A DNA stretch of 64,000 nt from Symbiodinium natans (lineage: Eukaryota; Sar; Dinophyceae; Suessiales; Symbiodiniaceae). Below, in pieces: positions 44,331 to 55,930 of the stretch. The position numbers and the translations under genes were made by a program. The stretch is taken from contig CAJNDS010000108.1 in NCBI GenBank assembly GCA_905221605.1, positions 1 to 64,000 on the forward strand, written 5' to 3'. The notes beneath the pieces are model-generated. The model had not been told where the DNA came from, did no database searches, and was given only the letters and a program-made list of their open reading frames with translations. Numbering within the stretch: position 1 is the first letter of the stretch; the number at the start of each line of letters is the position of its first letter.

Positions 44331-47300
44331 GAAAGAGATCCGGGCGCTTGATGACCGCTTGACTCGTCGGATCGACAGCGATCACAAAGAGGAGGCTGCA
44401 AATGTGCAGTCATTCGTTTTGGAAGACATCCCTTCTACGGCTCATTCAGAATTGCGTTTACTGAGAACCTTAGATGACCAGACCACACCCTCAGAAACAC
44501 ACCCTCAAGAAATCCTTGCCTGGGCCGTGCTCATAATCAGATTTGAGCAAAGGATGTGGAGAATTTGAGGCTTTCCGACCCACCTCTGGAAGCCTCAGGG
44601 GTGGTACATTCTGTTTCGCACCTGCCTTGAGCATCCCTTCACGCCATACTGCTCTCCTACGGCTAGATGGGCCGTAAAACCATGGATCCATGGGGGGGGG
44701 GGGCAGCATAGTATATGCTAATAGGATACGCTTCTGATTCTTCGTGTTACTGATCGCGTGGATCCTGTGCTCCCAAACTTCAGCTCCGTCGCTTGAGTGC
44801 TCCTCGCTTGAGGCGGCGAACTTGTTCAACCTGAAGCGTGAGATGACGCTCCAGATATCCGGTGACCTAACTGCTGCTGAGGACGGCAATTCCAGACATG
44901 GACTATGTTAGAACCAGCGCTTCAGCTCCCCTTAGCGCCATGATGCCCACCATTGTCAATCTACATGTCAATGTGCCCTCGGCCCCCTGTTCGAGAGCAG
45001 CATTGCTATAAGAGCCCTCGATTTGACGTACTTGTGGTCATTCATTGTAGGGGCTTCCCATTGCTTCGTATTGCTTCGTCTGCACTCGATGAGTAGTGCA
45101 AATCAGGGTCCGGGCAGTCGGATTCTCCCCCTGCTTCGATACTCTTTCGACACGTACCTGGCACTGGCCATTCTATTCGAACAGCTGCTGGGTGTTCTAG
45201 CGCACTGACTGCTTGCAGGAGCGCATCACCAGACGTTTGGACAGCGAGCGTCGTGAACAAAAGGCAGGGGCTTCTCTCGCCTGGTTTTTGTCGAAGCGTT
45301 GCAAAAGACTTGGCTTTTGGGAGGAAGCCGTTGCAGAGCTTCGCCGAGAAATGAGCACCCAGCAAGCTGTCAGATACCTCAGCTGGCTTGCGCAAGCAGA
45401 CGTCCTGAATGCGTCAGCAGATCTTCGGTACATCGCTTGCGAATTCTTGAGCGAGAGGTGCAGGACACGGCCTCGTTCGCCACCCAACGCGTGGTGACCT
45501 TGTTGCACAGAAGGACCTTGATCGTAGCTACAGTTCTCGTCAGTATACTGGCAGCGTTGCGTGCCCATGTGTAAGGTGCCAAAGGAAAACGAGGATATTG
45601 GCAAGCTGCGAGCATCCATGGAACAGATCAGCGCTGTGGCTGACAATGCTCAGCAGGCAACTGGGCAACAAGAGGATGGTTGCGAAAAAGCCAAGAACCC
45701 TCAGGTGAGGCTCCAGGTCTGCAATTGCAGTAAAACCAATGTTCTTGGATTTATGACTTGCAATCAGAAGCTGAATGTAAATAGTCAGGAGACAGCCCAA
45801 GCAGCATGAGCAACATTCAGGGTGTTGCAAGTCTGCAGCGCGAGGCATGCTTCACAAAGGGTTTGTGGAGTGTGGCGTTGTTTCCAGGCTTCGCAGCACA
45901 ATGGCAGTGGATTACTTACTAGTAGCATCGGTAAACCCCGTTCCATATTCCGTCTTATTCAGTATATGCAAGTCCTGCAGGGCAACGCCATGCATGATCC
46001 ATACTAGGACTCACCAGGGAGCAGAACATAATGTGTGCGAGTCACGGTGAGTAATCACGTAGCTTGTGACAAGGCTTGTGCAATCTTCAGTTCTTCCCAG
46101 CACATGGCAAGAAGTATCGTCACGTGATCCTGCACTCAACAACGAGCCTGGGGCGTGTGAGGGCACATCGGAAACGAGCGAGGAAGTTGTTGACTGAAGG
46201 ATGTTGCTCGCCTTGCCCAAGAGCTTGCTGAGCAGAAGCTGCGATGTGAACCTCGCTCAAAAATGAGTTGACATCATGTCCGTCGGTTTTTGTTGCTGCT
46301 GAGTGGCAAAATGGGTTGCTACCAAGGAGCGCATGGAGATGTCAATTCGAACTTCTGCAGCTTGTTTAAACCCTTGATGCTGTGGACCTAGACATTGATG
46401 TGACATAGAAGCAAACACCCCTTCAGACCAATAGAAGGGCTACTTAAAGGTTTTCTCTTTGTAGATTGTGCCCAGGTCATCCTTTCGTAGTTTGTTTCTG
46501 AAAGCATCGAAATGCCAGCCTTAGGTGCCAAAGAATGATGACATCTCTGCCCTGCGGCACACCCTGGACAGAACACACCTTCTGGCGGATCAGGCGCAGA
46601 AGGACGCCCCGAGTTCAGTATGGGCAGACTGGATCTCATGCCACAGGCGGAGGAAACATCCTAAGATGTCTTAAGCACGCCAAGCAGGATCAGCAAGTGA
46701 CAGAAGTACGGCCTTTTCAGGACTTCAAACGTCTCGAGAAGGACGTGGCAGAACAGAAGCTCCGTTCTGACAGCATGGAGAACTCTGTGCAGAGCCTGGC
46801 AGCTCGGTCGTGCAAAGATAGCATAAGCAGCCAAAGTTCAACAAAGCCCGACGCTGGCCAGGCGCTGGCGGATTCTAGAAAAGTGCCTCTCTGCGGTTTC
46901 AGCTGCCTCGAAATGATCGGCACGTTATCAAGTTTGGCAATGACAACTAAGGCGGCTCCGGCTGGAGGCCTCCGGCGTCCACATTTATACCTGTGCACAT
47001 GATTGCATGCCGTACTCACATGTGTCCGCGGAGGGTGTGGTTCATTGCAAGGTCGAAGCTTCAGCAAGTAACAGGCCTAGGTAGCACGTGTAGCACGTGG
47101 TGGGGAATTGTAGCTGGGCCAACTCGTCAGTCATGGTTAAGCGGTTGCTCTGCACCCCAGGGAAGCAAGTCAGCAACACTTGTGCATTGGTGACTCAGAG
47201 TGGGTGCGCGCAGGCAGATTCGGTGTTGACAACGCAGAGCTGGCGAAGGTTGTTCCTCGGCGTTGAAATGCCATGGTTAAGCATCTGCTTTGAAGTCTTG

Positions 47301-47700
47301 CGTGTTGATTGTTATTACAGAGACATGCTGCCTCACTTTGTTTTATTGCTATTTTTTGTTTGCCAAGTTCCTGCGAAAATTGCCTGAGCTGCTGACTAAG
47401 TTAGCCAGAATCAGCGCGGAGCCCGTGGCCCAAATGGAGCAAAAGATTCAGCAGGCCACGGGCTATATGCGAAAGGCTGTGCCCAAGGCTGCTGAGAATG
47501 TTCCAAGTCCATGTCCACTAGAGCCCAATGCGGCAACGTCAATACACGATGTTACATGTGCTTTGCAATCAGAAGAGAATTCCTTCTGGAAGCCCTGACA
47601 GCAAATGAGCAACATGGAGAATCATCTCGTCAAACAGATCGAGGCTGCAACGGAGGACCTGCGTGACGCCATGTTCACATTGACCGAGTGGCCCATAGAA
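44331..47700 (+). CDS. Coiled-coil protein exons (repeated modules), unidentified
   Basis: Separated + strand pieces have long-helix, charged heptad composition. 44331-44460: EIRALDDRLTRRIDSDHKEE. 45217-45300: LQERITRRLDSERREQKAG. 45580-45680: NEDIGKLRASMEQISAVADN and AQQATGQQEDG. 46525-46610: NDDISALRHTLDRTHLLADQ and AQKDA. 46690-46830: QDFKRLEKDVAEQKLRSDSM. 47370-47500: PVAQMEQKIQQATGYMRKAV. 47610-47690: NHLVKQIEAATEDLRDAMF. The first two share LxxRxTRRxDSxxxE; the third and fourth share DIxxLR and ADxAQ. This suggests internal duplication of exon modules. A structural, cytoskeletal-type protein is likely, but no family is assigned and exon joins are not worked out. Confidence 0.5.
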
Positions 47701-48283
47701 ATTACATGACTTTACAATTCGTGTTTCCTGTCTTGCTTGTTCTCTGTGGGCTGTCGCGAGGAGTTCTCCGGAAAAATTGCGGCTTTGGATCAAGGAGCTG
47801 CCGGGAAACATTATGAGATGTACGTTGATGGGTATACGGTTATACTTCTGCAACGACACATTGCAGTGGCTTTTGGTTCATGCACTTGTGAGAACAGGGA
47901 AGGCTGTGCGATGCATTGCACCTGCAGGCGCATATCAACCGGAGCAAGCCACGCCTGCGGCATGTTCTGCGCACCTCCAGCATCTGGGTTCCAAAGAATC
48001 GGGATTCTCATGAAACTATGAAGTCTCCACCTCTTCCACATTCTCGACTGGTTTCCATGTACATGGACAGCCATGGCGGTCCAATGCCTACGGCCCAAGC
48101 CCCACGTCGCGCAAGGAAGGTGTGCTAGTCTGTTCAAGGCTTCGTTTGTCTGTCCTAGGCCGGGCGCTCGGGCCGGCCTGAAATACTTTTGACCTGGGGC
48201 AGGCAACAAACCTCTCGCGCAACATCCCGAAAGGAGAGCATCTCCTTTGTGTGAGAACGGTATCACAGCTGCATGCTAAGGCA

Positions 48284-48430
48284 GCCCATGCCGGAACCGG
48301 CGTATGCTGACGAAGCTTACCCGGAATATGCGGCCCCGGAATATGCGGCCCCGGAATATGCTGCCCCGGAATATGCTGCCCCAAGCCCGGCAACCTACCA
48401 GCAGCTCCTTGCCTGCAAACCCCGGACGTA
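48284..48430 (+). CDS. Exon with EYAAP pentapeptide repeats
   Basis: Following CATGCTAAG, an acceptor-like site, the frame reads MPEPAYADEAYPEYAAPEYA and continues with two more EYAAP units, then SPATYQQLLACKP. A 15-base DNA unit GAATATGCGGCCCCG is repeated four times. Low-complexity acidic/aromatic repeats like this occur in cytoskeletal or extracellular-matrix proteins. It may be downstream in the coiled-coil gene. Confidence 0.5.
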
Positions 48431-49079
48431 GTTGAGCCGATCTCAAGTGGCAGGAGTTCCTCTGTAGCAGCGATGCATGGTAAGTATCTTGCAATCAAAG
48501 GCAGCGCGCCTGACGCTTGGCAGAAACAAGACAATAGAGTGAACTGGAGCCAAGCATGGTCTGCCGGCTATGTCAGGGAGGGACAGGCTTCATATTCAGC
48601 ACGGAATAGTGTGATCTGGATCGATGTGAGCTGTGCAGCACGTGCCAAGTCCACGAGGGGATGTGCTTTGAGACTTTCAGACCTTGAGACTCTGCGAGTT
48701 CACTTTGAGAGGAAGGCAGATAGAAAGAGCCCATTGAAGCCCTCATTTCGCTTCGAAGGCTACTGTGGAAGCATCGGCTTGCCCGTCACGCGGGAAGCGG
48801 ACATCTACAGCGACCATGGCCAAGTTTCTGATCTTGGCCCATTGGCAACTGCAAAGTGGTAGGAACAAAATGGCAGAAGCAAGGTGGCAAAAGCAAGTGG
48901 TGGTTAAGTCCCTAAGCATCAAGCCGAGTAAGCCCCAAACCCCAAGCCCCAAACCCTTGTGTGAAGGCGTATCTTACATGAGCACAGCTTTGGTTTCATG
49001 CTTCGCTAGCTGCTAGTAGGCTCACTGCCGCCCGGCACCCTCTGAAGTTCCTAAGGTCTGCACCCCACTTCCTACGGAT

Positions 49080-49257
49080 CCGTCCAAGCCCCTTTGTCGG
49101 GCGATTACTTCGGCAGCTTGGATGGCGACGGCGGCGGTGGATATGACACCGGCGGCGGTTATGAAGAAGGATACGAGCAATTCGCAGGCGCAGCTTCGCA
49201 GAGCAAGTTGGCCGAAGCCCTGCAAGAGAGTGTTGCCCTGCGAGTACAGGAGATCAG
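49080..49257 (+). CDS. Exon with Gly/Tyr/Asp-rich segment and helix
   Basis: The frame reads LSGDYFGSLDGDGGGGYDTG, then GGYEEGYEQF, then SQSKLAEALQESVALRVQEI. A flexible Gly/Tyr tract is followed by an amphipathic helix. It shares orientation and character with the neighbouring repeat exons. Confidence 0.5.
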
Positions 49258-49446
49258 ATAGCCCCGGCCCCCTTCGCGGCGACGGTTAGTAGCTTGGATG
49301 CGAAGTCTGCAAAAAACTTATTCCAGGCTGTCCTAGGACAGAAAACGGCTCTCATAAACTCGGCCGACTGTATCTGAACCGAGGCTATGGCCCTCCCACA
49401 GTGGTTGGCTTTGGGCCACCAGTGCTCCATTCAGTCACCACCAGGT

Positions 49447-49870
49447 TCACGTGATGGCATCGGAGCAAAGCCATCCGAAAGCACCCGTGGTGTGCAGGAT
49501 GGGAAGGCCAATGTCTCCAGTTCGCGAAGCTGTTCGCGAATCATCACCAATCCGAGGCTGGCCGATCGTCGATATGGGGTGTTGATCTAGGGTGAGGTTT
49601 CGGGGAAGGGGGCGGGGGGGGGGGGGGGCCTGCAAAAAAGATTGTGGAGACCCTCGATTTCTCAAGTTTGTGTTGCCTCACTTTTCGCATTGCATACCGC
49701 GCGTCTTAAAACATCGATTTCTTCGGCATTGCCGTCGTTATATTCTAAAGTATATTGTAGCAAATGCCATCTTTGCCACCAGTTTCTGAGCTCCTTGCTG
49801 TGTCATCGCCAGGTGCTTCACCCGTAAGGGGTGCTTCACCAATTCGCGGAATGTCGCCAATCAGGTCCAC
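49447..49870 (+). CDS. Exons with SPVRG/SPIRG repeats
   Basis: About 49447-49585 ends with MSPVREAVRESSPIRGW. About 49805-49870 reads ASPVRGASPIRGMSPIR and then STMQYQPRHS before a stop in frame at 49890. The Ser-Pro-(Val/Ile)-Arg unit recurs in both, which argues they belong to one gene split by an intron containing the G run at 49607-49628. SP-R motifs are candidate kinase sites; the function is unknown. Confidence 0.5.
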
Positions 49871-50361
49871 AATGCAGTATCAGCCCAGGCACTCCTAGCC
49901 CATCTTGAGGTGAGTCCTGTGCAAGCTTGTTCTTCTAGCATGGTGAGTTGCCAGGCACCGTGAGCTCTCTCCGATTCGTGCGCGTAGCACAGGAGGGGAA
50001 TATTTGCCTGGATGCGCTTCGCTTGTGGTTTTACTCGCATCTGACCTTGACCTGCTGCCCAGCAGGTGATCCAACTGCGTACCACTTCAACCCAGACAGG
50101 CTCGCTTCCAATGGCAGCGGCTCGCAGGAACGAGATGGCTATTCGCATGCCGTTGCATAAACGATTACCAAAACCATGAAATTTTCGCATACAATGTTAC
50201 AACGTGCAATACATAAACTAATGTACTATTATTGAATATGCCATTTCTGACACGACGTCATCTATAGTATAAGGTGTACATCGTTTCATATACCATGCAT
50301 ACATAGCATGAACACATGATGTGTATATGTAAGATCACATGAGCCACGAAAAAAAGATAAT

Positions 50362-51366
50362 ATTTAATGGCTACCGCCAATGCCGCCGACCCCGACAGGA
50401 GGCCCTAGGGTTTACACAAACACCCCCTACATTGCGCTTACATATATCCATAGGTTCTAGAGTTCAGGGGGGGCGAAACATTGAGTCTTCACGCGCAGGG
50501 AGTTGGCGCGCAACCTTAAACCCTAAACCTCACACCTTAAACTCGAAACCCTGAACCCTTAAACCCCAAACTACTAAACCCTCAACCCCCTTAACCAGGA
50601 GAGCCGAACCGGGGTGAGGTGGGGCGGGGGGGGTCCGGGCATGCACTGGAGCCCCTCAAACACTTCATTTCCAAGTAAAAGGCAAGGGGTAGGGGTGAGG
50701 TGGGGGGTAGGGGTCCGGGCATGCCCTTAAACCCCTGACACACTTCATTTCCAAGTAAAAGGGGGGAGGCGGGGGGGGCAGGGGGGCGGGTGCCGGGCAT
50801 GCACTGGAGCCCCTCAAACACTTCATTTCCAAGTAAAAGGCAAGGGGTAGGGGTGAGGTGGGGGGTAGGGGTCCGGGCATGCCCTAAACCCCTGACACAC
50901 TTCATTTCCAAGTAAAAGGTCAGGGGGTAGGGGTGAGGTGGGGGGTAAGGGGTGAGGGCGGGGGGGGTGGGGGGGTGGGGGCGGGGGGCCAAGGTTGGGG
51001 GCAGAGGCGAAGGGGGAGGCGGGGGGGCAGTGGTGGGGGGGGGGGTTCGGGCGTGCGCCCAAAGGCAAGGGGTAGGGGGTGAGGTGGGGGGGTAGGGGGG
51101 CATGCCCTAAACCGCTGCAAGGGTGGGGGGGGGGGGGGTGAAGGTTGGGGCCAGAGGCGTGGGGTGGGCGGGGTGGGCGGGGGGGCGGGGGGGTCTGGGC
51201 ATGCACTGGAGCCCGTAAAAGGTTAGGGGGGAGGTGGGGGGGCATGCGCTGGAGCCCCTAAGAGGGTAAGGGTGAGGTCGAGGGGGTGAGGGCGGGGGGG
51301 TTTGGGCATGAGGGCAAATGGGTCTTCACTGACGCCTCCCCCGCTAAAGCAGGGGTCGGCGGATAA
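50362..51366. mobile_element. Candidate non-autonomous element B (shared ends)
   Basis: The left end matches element A (28 of 33 positions), and the right end has AGCAGGGGTCGGCGGATA, nearly the same as A. Between them are a CCCTAAA stretch (50515-50602), an 80-base tandem repeat (50640-50945) and G-rich DNA to about 51310. No coding capacity is evident. The Pro-rich minus-strand frames are products of G runs. Confidence 0.5.
50633..50945. repeat. Four-copy 80-base repeat with alternating A/B units
   Basis: CTTCATTTCCAAGTAAAAGG occurs at about 50663, 50743, 50821 and 50900. Units alternate between one with ATGCACTGGAGCCCCTCAAA and one with ATGCCCTTAAACCCCTGACA, so the higher-order period is about 158 bases. 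Confidence 0.9.
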
Positions 51367-51369
51367 TAG

Positions 51370-53940
51370 TATAATAAATACAATACATGTCTATGTCTAT
51401 GGCTATGTCTATGTCTATGCCTATGTATATGCATATGCATATGTAAATGTAAATGTGTATGTATGTCTATATGATAAATGCATATATATATATATATATG
51501 TATATTCATGTGTAGATAGAAAAGGAATTGTAACACAAGTATAAACATAGGTATTTACCGCTTTCTGGTGCACCCATGTATACAAGTCTATGCGCTGTAC
51601 ACACAAAAGCTTATGGCACATGACAATTGCGGGCACTTTCTTCGTGCGTCCCCAAGTTGCCAAGGACTGGTTACCATGGCAATGTCTCAAGTACCTGTTC
51701 CAGGCTTCTGCCACCAGTTTGCTACTCTCCTCCTGAAGCTTTGCCAGCCCACTACATTTGCTGCATCGAGATGCAGACAACCAGCAAACCCCGGTTGCTA
51801 AGGCTACGCAGATATGGCGTGCCAGTGTAGTATAATAATGATTGTTGAGCAGAGCTCGAAGACGGCAGCAAGAGACTGGCCTGAGGTGATCCCTTGGCAG
51901 CCGTGTAGCAACCACGTGCCCTTGAAAACACCATTCAGAATTCCATTCTGCCTTCTCGCCCATATTCTATTTGGTAGCCTTTCGCCAGCTTTATCAAACC
52001 AAGCCGTTGGCTGCCATACAAGGTTCTTTGCTTTGTGTGTGTGGAAGGCTACAGTTCTAGCACCAAGACTTTCGTGACTGAAGCATCTCTTCCCCCCGTT
52101 GCTTCTGGAAGAACCCCACAAACCATGCTCTCTTCATCTTCAACATCGGAAAGGTGAGCTGTCAGGCTTGTGGCAGGCAAGTGTATCCTGAGTCATTCCC
52201 CATGTTTGAGTGCGACTGCTTTTCCAACGTAGTCTCTACCATATACTTCCCGGCCTTTTGGTCTTCACCATACTTGCGTGCGACTTATGTGACTGCTGCC
52301 TGAAATCACAGACCAGGTCATGCTGGGAACATGCTGGGAACATGCTGAGATAAGCTGTGCACCCGCTTTAGTGCCAAGAGTCTCGCGAAGTGCTTGTCGC
52401 AGGTGTGAAGCGGCCTGTTTGACATGATTGGCTGACAGCGCTCTTTTGCATGAGCTTAGTGCAGACTCGTAATGACTCGTCTTGAGTTCAAGTGTCCGAC
52501 GCTAGCCGCCCTCTCGCTTGCTCTCGAAAAAGTCCCGGTGAAGTGAGGCCGCTGAAGGCACAAGCTATAATAATACGAATACTAGCAATAAGAAGAATAC
52601 TAACAATAGTAATAAGAATACTAATAATCACAAGAATCAGTTTACGCATCAGACTCAGACGGTGTAGATGCACGACTTCGGCAGCAGTCGTAGGCAGCCA
52701 TGCAGTATTGGCTTGTTCGGTTGCATCACTTCCTTGTACCTCTGCAGTTGCTTCATCTTGTACGCCGCAGCTTTGAACCTTTTGTGCTGTGTGATTGCAT
52801 CGCTCAGACGCCGACAGCATGTGTTCGTGATGCTTGTAAACGAGATGCCCTATGCCTTCCCCCTTGAAGCATGTCATAGCATATCATCAAGTCATGCAAG
52901 TCAGCGCCGCGATGTCCTTGGACAAAGCTGGTCTCGCTTTCCGATCGCGGGCCCCGCCGCCAGCGTTACTGCTAATTCGCTGGACAGTTCGGTACCCAGG
53001 GCTCAGATTTTGTACTTTTCATTGGCCTGTCGCTTCAAGTGACGACTGAGCGACATGGCACCCATGAGTCAGCTGGTCTAAAAGAGGGAGCTTTAAGGGG
53101 ATTGCCTCTTCGCATGCGACTTGCATCCCTGTCGAGCCCTCATCTGCCTCATCTTGCCAGGGCACGGCCCTTCGAAGGTGGTGGCCTGAGCCGATCTCTG
53201 CTTCTCTCTTAAATCTCTTCCCTACTCTTCCCTAATCTTCCCTGGTCTTCCCTGAGGTGTGCCATAGGTGTGCTTCTCGCCGTCAGCCTGCGGCAGCTAG
53301 CACAGGTCTGATGGCATGAACGTCTGCTGTCACGGTGTAGAAGCGTCGCTTGCTCTTGGCAGGGCGAGGCATTTGCAGCTCTCGGGCGAAATGCTTGTCC
53401 GCCCCTGCACATGCTGCGCATCTGGCCCCGCAGAGGTGGCAGCAACAGGCTGACACAGTTGATGAGTGCCAGGTACTCACACCAACAGTGCGCTGTTGGC
53501 AGCTCGCCTACGTCCATCACTGCGTCCTTGCATTCTGTCAAGTGCGGTGAAGTGAAGTAGCTAAGTAGCTCCCTGAATGTGGAAAGACAGGAGCCACATC
53601 ATCAGCTCAAGCACGTGATCCGGCCTAGACTTAGGCGCAAAAGTGTTTGGAATCGGTCTCTGATGTTCGATGCCTTTGTTGGTAGCTCCTCGATACATAT
53701 CCCCTACCAGGACACGTACCACTTGCAGAAGTGCAAGCGAAGAAGCTGATACGCAGGAGGAGGTGGCCGAGGTGGCTACTAGACACTGCGCATCTGCATG
53801 AAAGCACGCTGTTGCCTACACAGGTCAAGCTGAGCTCAGTCACCCAGTCCACAGTCGCAGCCTTTGTCTTCTCAATTGGTGTCAAGAAGAGGTGCTCCGG
53901 GGTGGCTCTAACGCATGCAGATGATTTTGGGTGCTGGTAG
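51370..53940. other. Spacer upstream of the amino acid permease
   Basis: An ATGTCT hexamer-type tract (51385-51475) runs into a TA repeat (51482-51500). 52565-52645 is an AATAAGAATACTA-type low-complexity stretch. An open frame at 52668-53042 has no motif. The 5' exons of the permease may lie in 52.8-53.9 kb. Confidence 0.5.
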
Positions 53941-54018
53941 CTTGAAGCAGCTTTGAAGCTTCAGGTCAACCTGGTCAAGAACATTGTTGGTGCTGGAATG
54001 CTCTCGCTTCCTCACGGA
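53941..54018 (+). CDS. AAAP permease exon: helix 1
   Basis: The frame reads LEAALKLQVNLVKNIVGAGM and LSLPHG. The unwound helix-1 motif (GAGMLSLP) is the AAAP signature and forms part of the substrate site. It joins to VAAIGGSP at 54106 through a GT-AG intron (54019-54105). Confidence 0.9.
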
Positions 54019-55893
54019 GTCCAAGACTCGTGCTGGATCAGAAGCTTTTTTCTGTCACAGCGACTTTCACCATTCGCGCTGTTGCACTGTTGCACCTATC
54101 ATCAGGTGGCAGCCATCGGTGGCAGCCCACAGGCTTTGGACTCAGCGCTGCAAAGCAAGCCATCTGCAAAGAGACTCAAGACCAGCTTTCGGGGATCGAG
54201 GCTGTCGTGCCATCGCTGCTTCTCACCTTCCTTGCAGCAGTGTTCAGTGCCTCGCTGAGTTGCAATGCAGGCGTGCAGAACACCTGCAGATCAGAAGTCC
54301 ATCACACTGGAATCATTCTGTGATCCCAAAAGGCTCCCATCTTCTGCATTCTGCTGTATTCTTCCTTCAGGTCGTGAAAAAGTAGACATTAGACACTGCG
54401 AGTGCAGGCCTGCCAGGCTGAAGAGTCGCTCAAGCGCGAATGCCTAGATACCGAAGGCTGTAGGGGGGAAGACAGAAACCAGAATGCTACTCGAGACTCT
54501 GTCTCTTGCTTCGCCACCCCGTTGTCCAAATTATTCTGATAGCAATTCATCAACCACGAAGCTCCAGCACTCGGCACTTCGGTCCAAGCAATTGTGATGG
54601 GAAAGCTCAAACAGGGACGGGAATCTCAAATCAGGGCAGTCCGATCATGATGGTGGCGTCTGACTCAGACTGAGAACAATGGGGCAAATGTGCATTTGCT
54701 GCGTAGTTGGCGGTATCGAACACACTGCACACACGGGCCCTTGCGCATTGCTTATGCCGGCGAGCCCAATCCCGTTTATCCCGAACCGTGATTTCGTGGC
54801 AACAGCATTTTCGATGATTGTAGAAGGAAAGCAAGTACCTGAGGCAGGACTTCTGTCAGGCTCTGCAGTGCTCGTGCTTTACAGCATTCACCTTCGGGAC
54901 ACAAGGACATGGTCAACACAGTGCACGCTCATCCTGAGAGTTGACCCACACATGCCCAGTGTTAGCCTTCCAGCAATACATGACGAAAGGAACCTACTGC
55001 AACATGTGCGTTGTGTACTGAGGTGCATATAGTTTCGCTGCGTCCCAAGACTGTGCATGTACGCTTCCCATACACAGGAGTTGCTTGGCACCTCATCTGA
55101 GGTTCTGATTGCGCAAGCATGCGAGGCGACGGGTGAAAGCACTTACACCAGGCCAACTGAGCTGCAACTGACCTGGAGATTTTGATTGCACTTGACTGTG
55201 GCAGAGCACAGATCTGGCTCAGGGTATGGGCACGCAGTATTGGTGAGAGAACCAAGCTGGTGCCTGCAGTTGCTTGCCTCGCGAAGGCTCGTGAAAGCTG
55301 TCATAAGGGCCATTTCTCATTTCGAGCTCAGCCTCACATCGCTCAACATGAAGTAGGAACAGGAGACGTGCATGATGGTGCATGAAATGGTACATTGCTG
55401 CTGCAACCTCATATTGCTTGTGCCATGAAATCCCTCGAGCAGACTGAGACGACTCTCAACCATCTAGGCTTGGCAGATCATCTTCAAACGCACTTCGCAT
55501 ACCCTTCGCACCTTTCTGCGTTGATGGAATGTTTTTGTTTTTTTGGGTGGGCGGGGGGCGTCTTTCGTTCAGCAGCAACAATGTGGATGTCACGCCGCTG
55601 AATTTCTTGCTTTAGTCGGCAAGTGCTGCCTCAAGCCTAAACCGATCAAAGCGGTGACTCTTCTGCGCAGGCGGCCATCGGATGCATTGCCTTCTCCATG
55701 ATCCTGGGCGACTGCATCTCGTTGATGCTGCGTGCTTGCAAAGCTTATTGAGGTGGTGTCTCTTCATTGTCGCTTTTAATTTTAACGCTGCGCGACCCGC
55801 CTCGGCCCGGCCCAGCGCATCTGCGTGAGCATGGTGATTCCGCAGCGCCCTCAGTAGGGGGAGGCGGCGGGGGGGGGGCGCGGGGGGCAGGAT

Positions 55894-55930
<37 letters not shown>

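Noticed and set aside
50591-51245. Pro-rich minus-strand frames of 140-170 codons
   Set aside because: They arise from G runs and the 80-base repeat in candidate element B.
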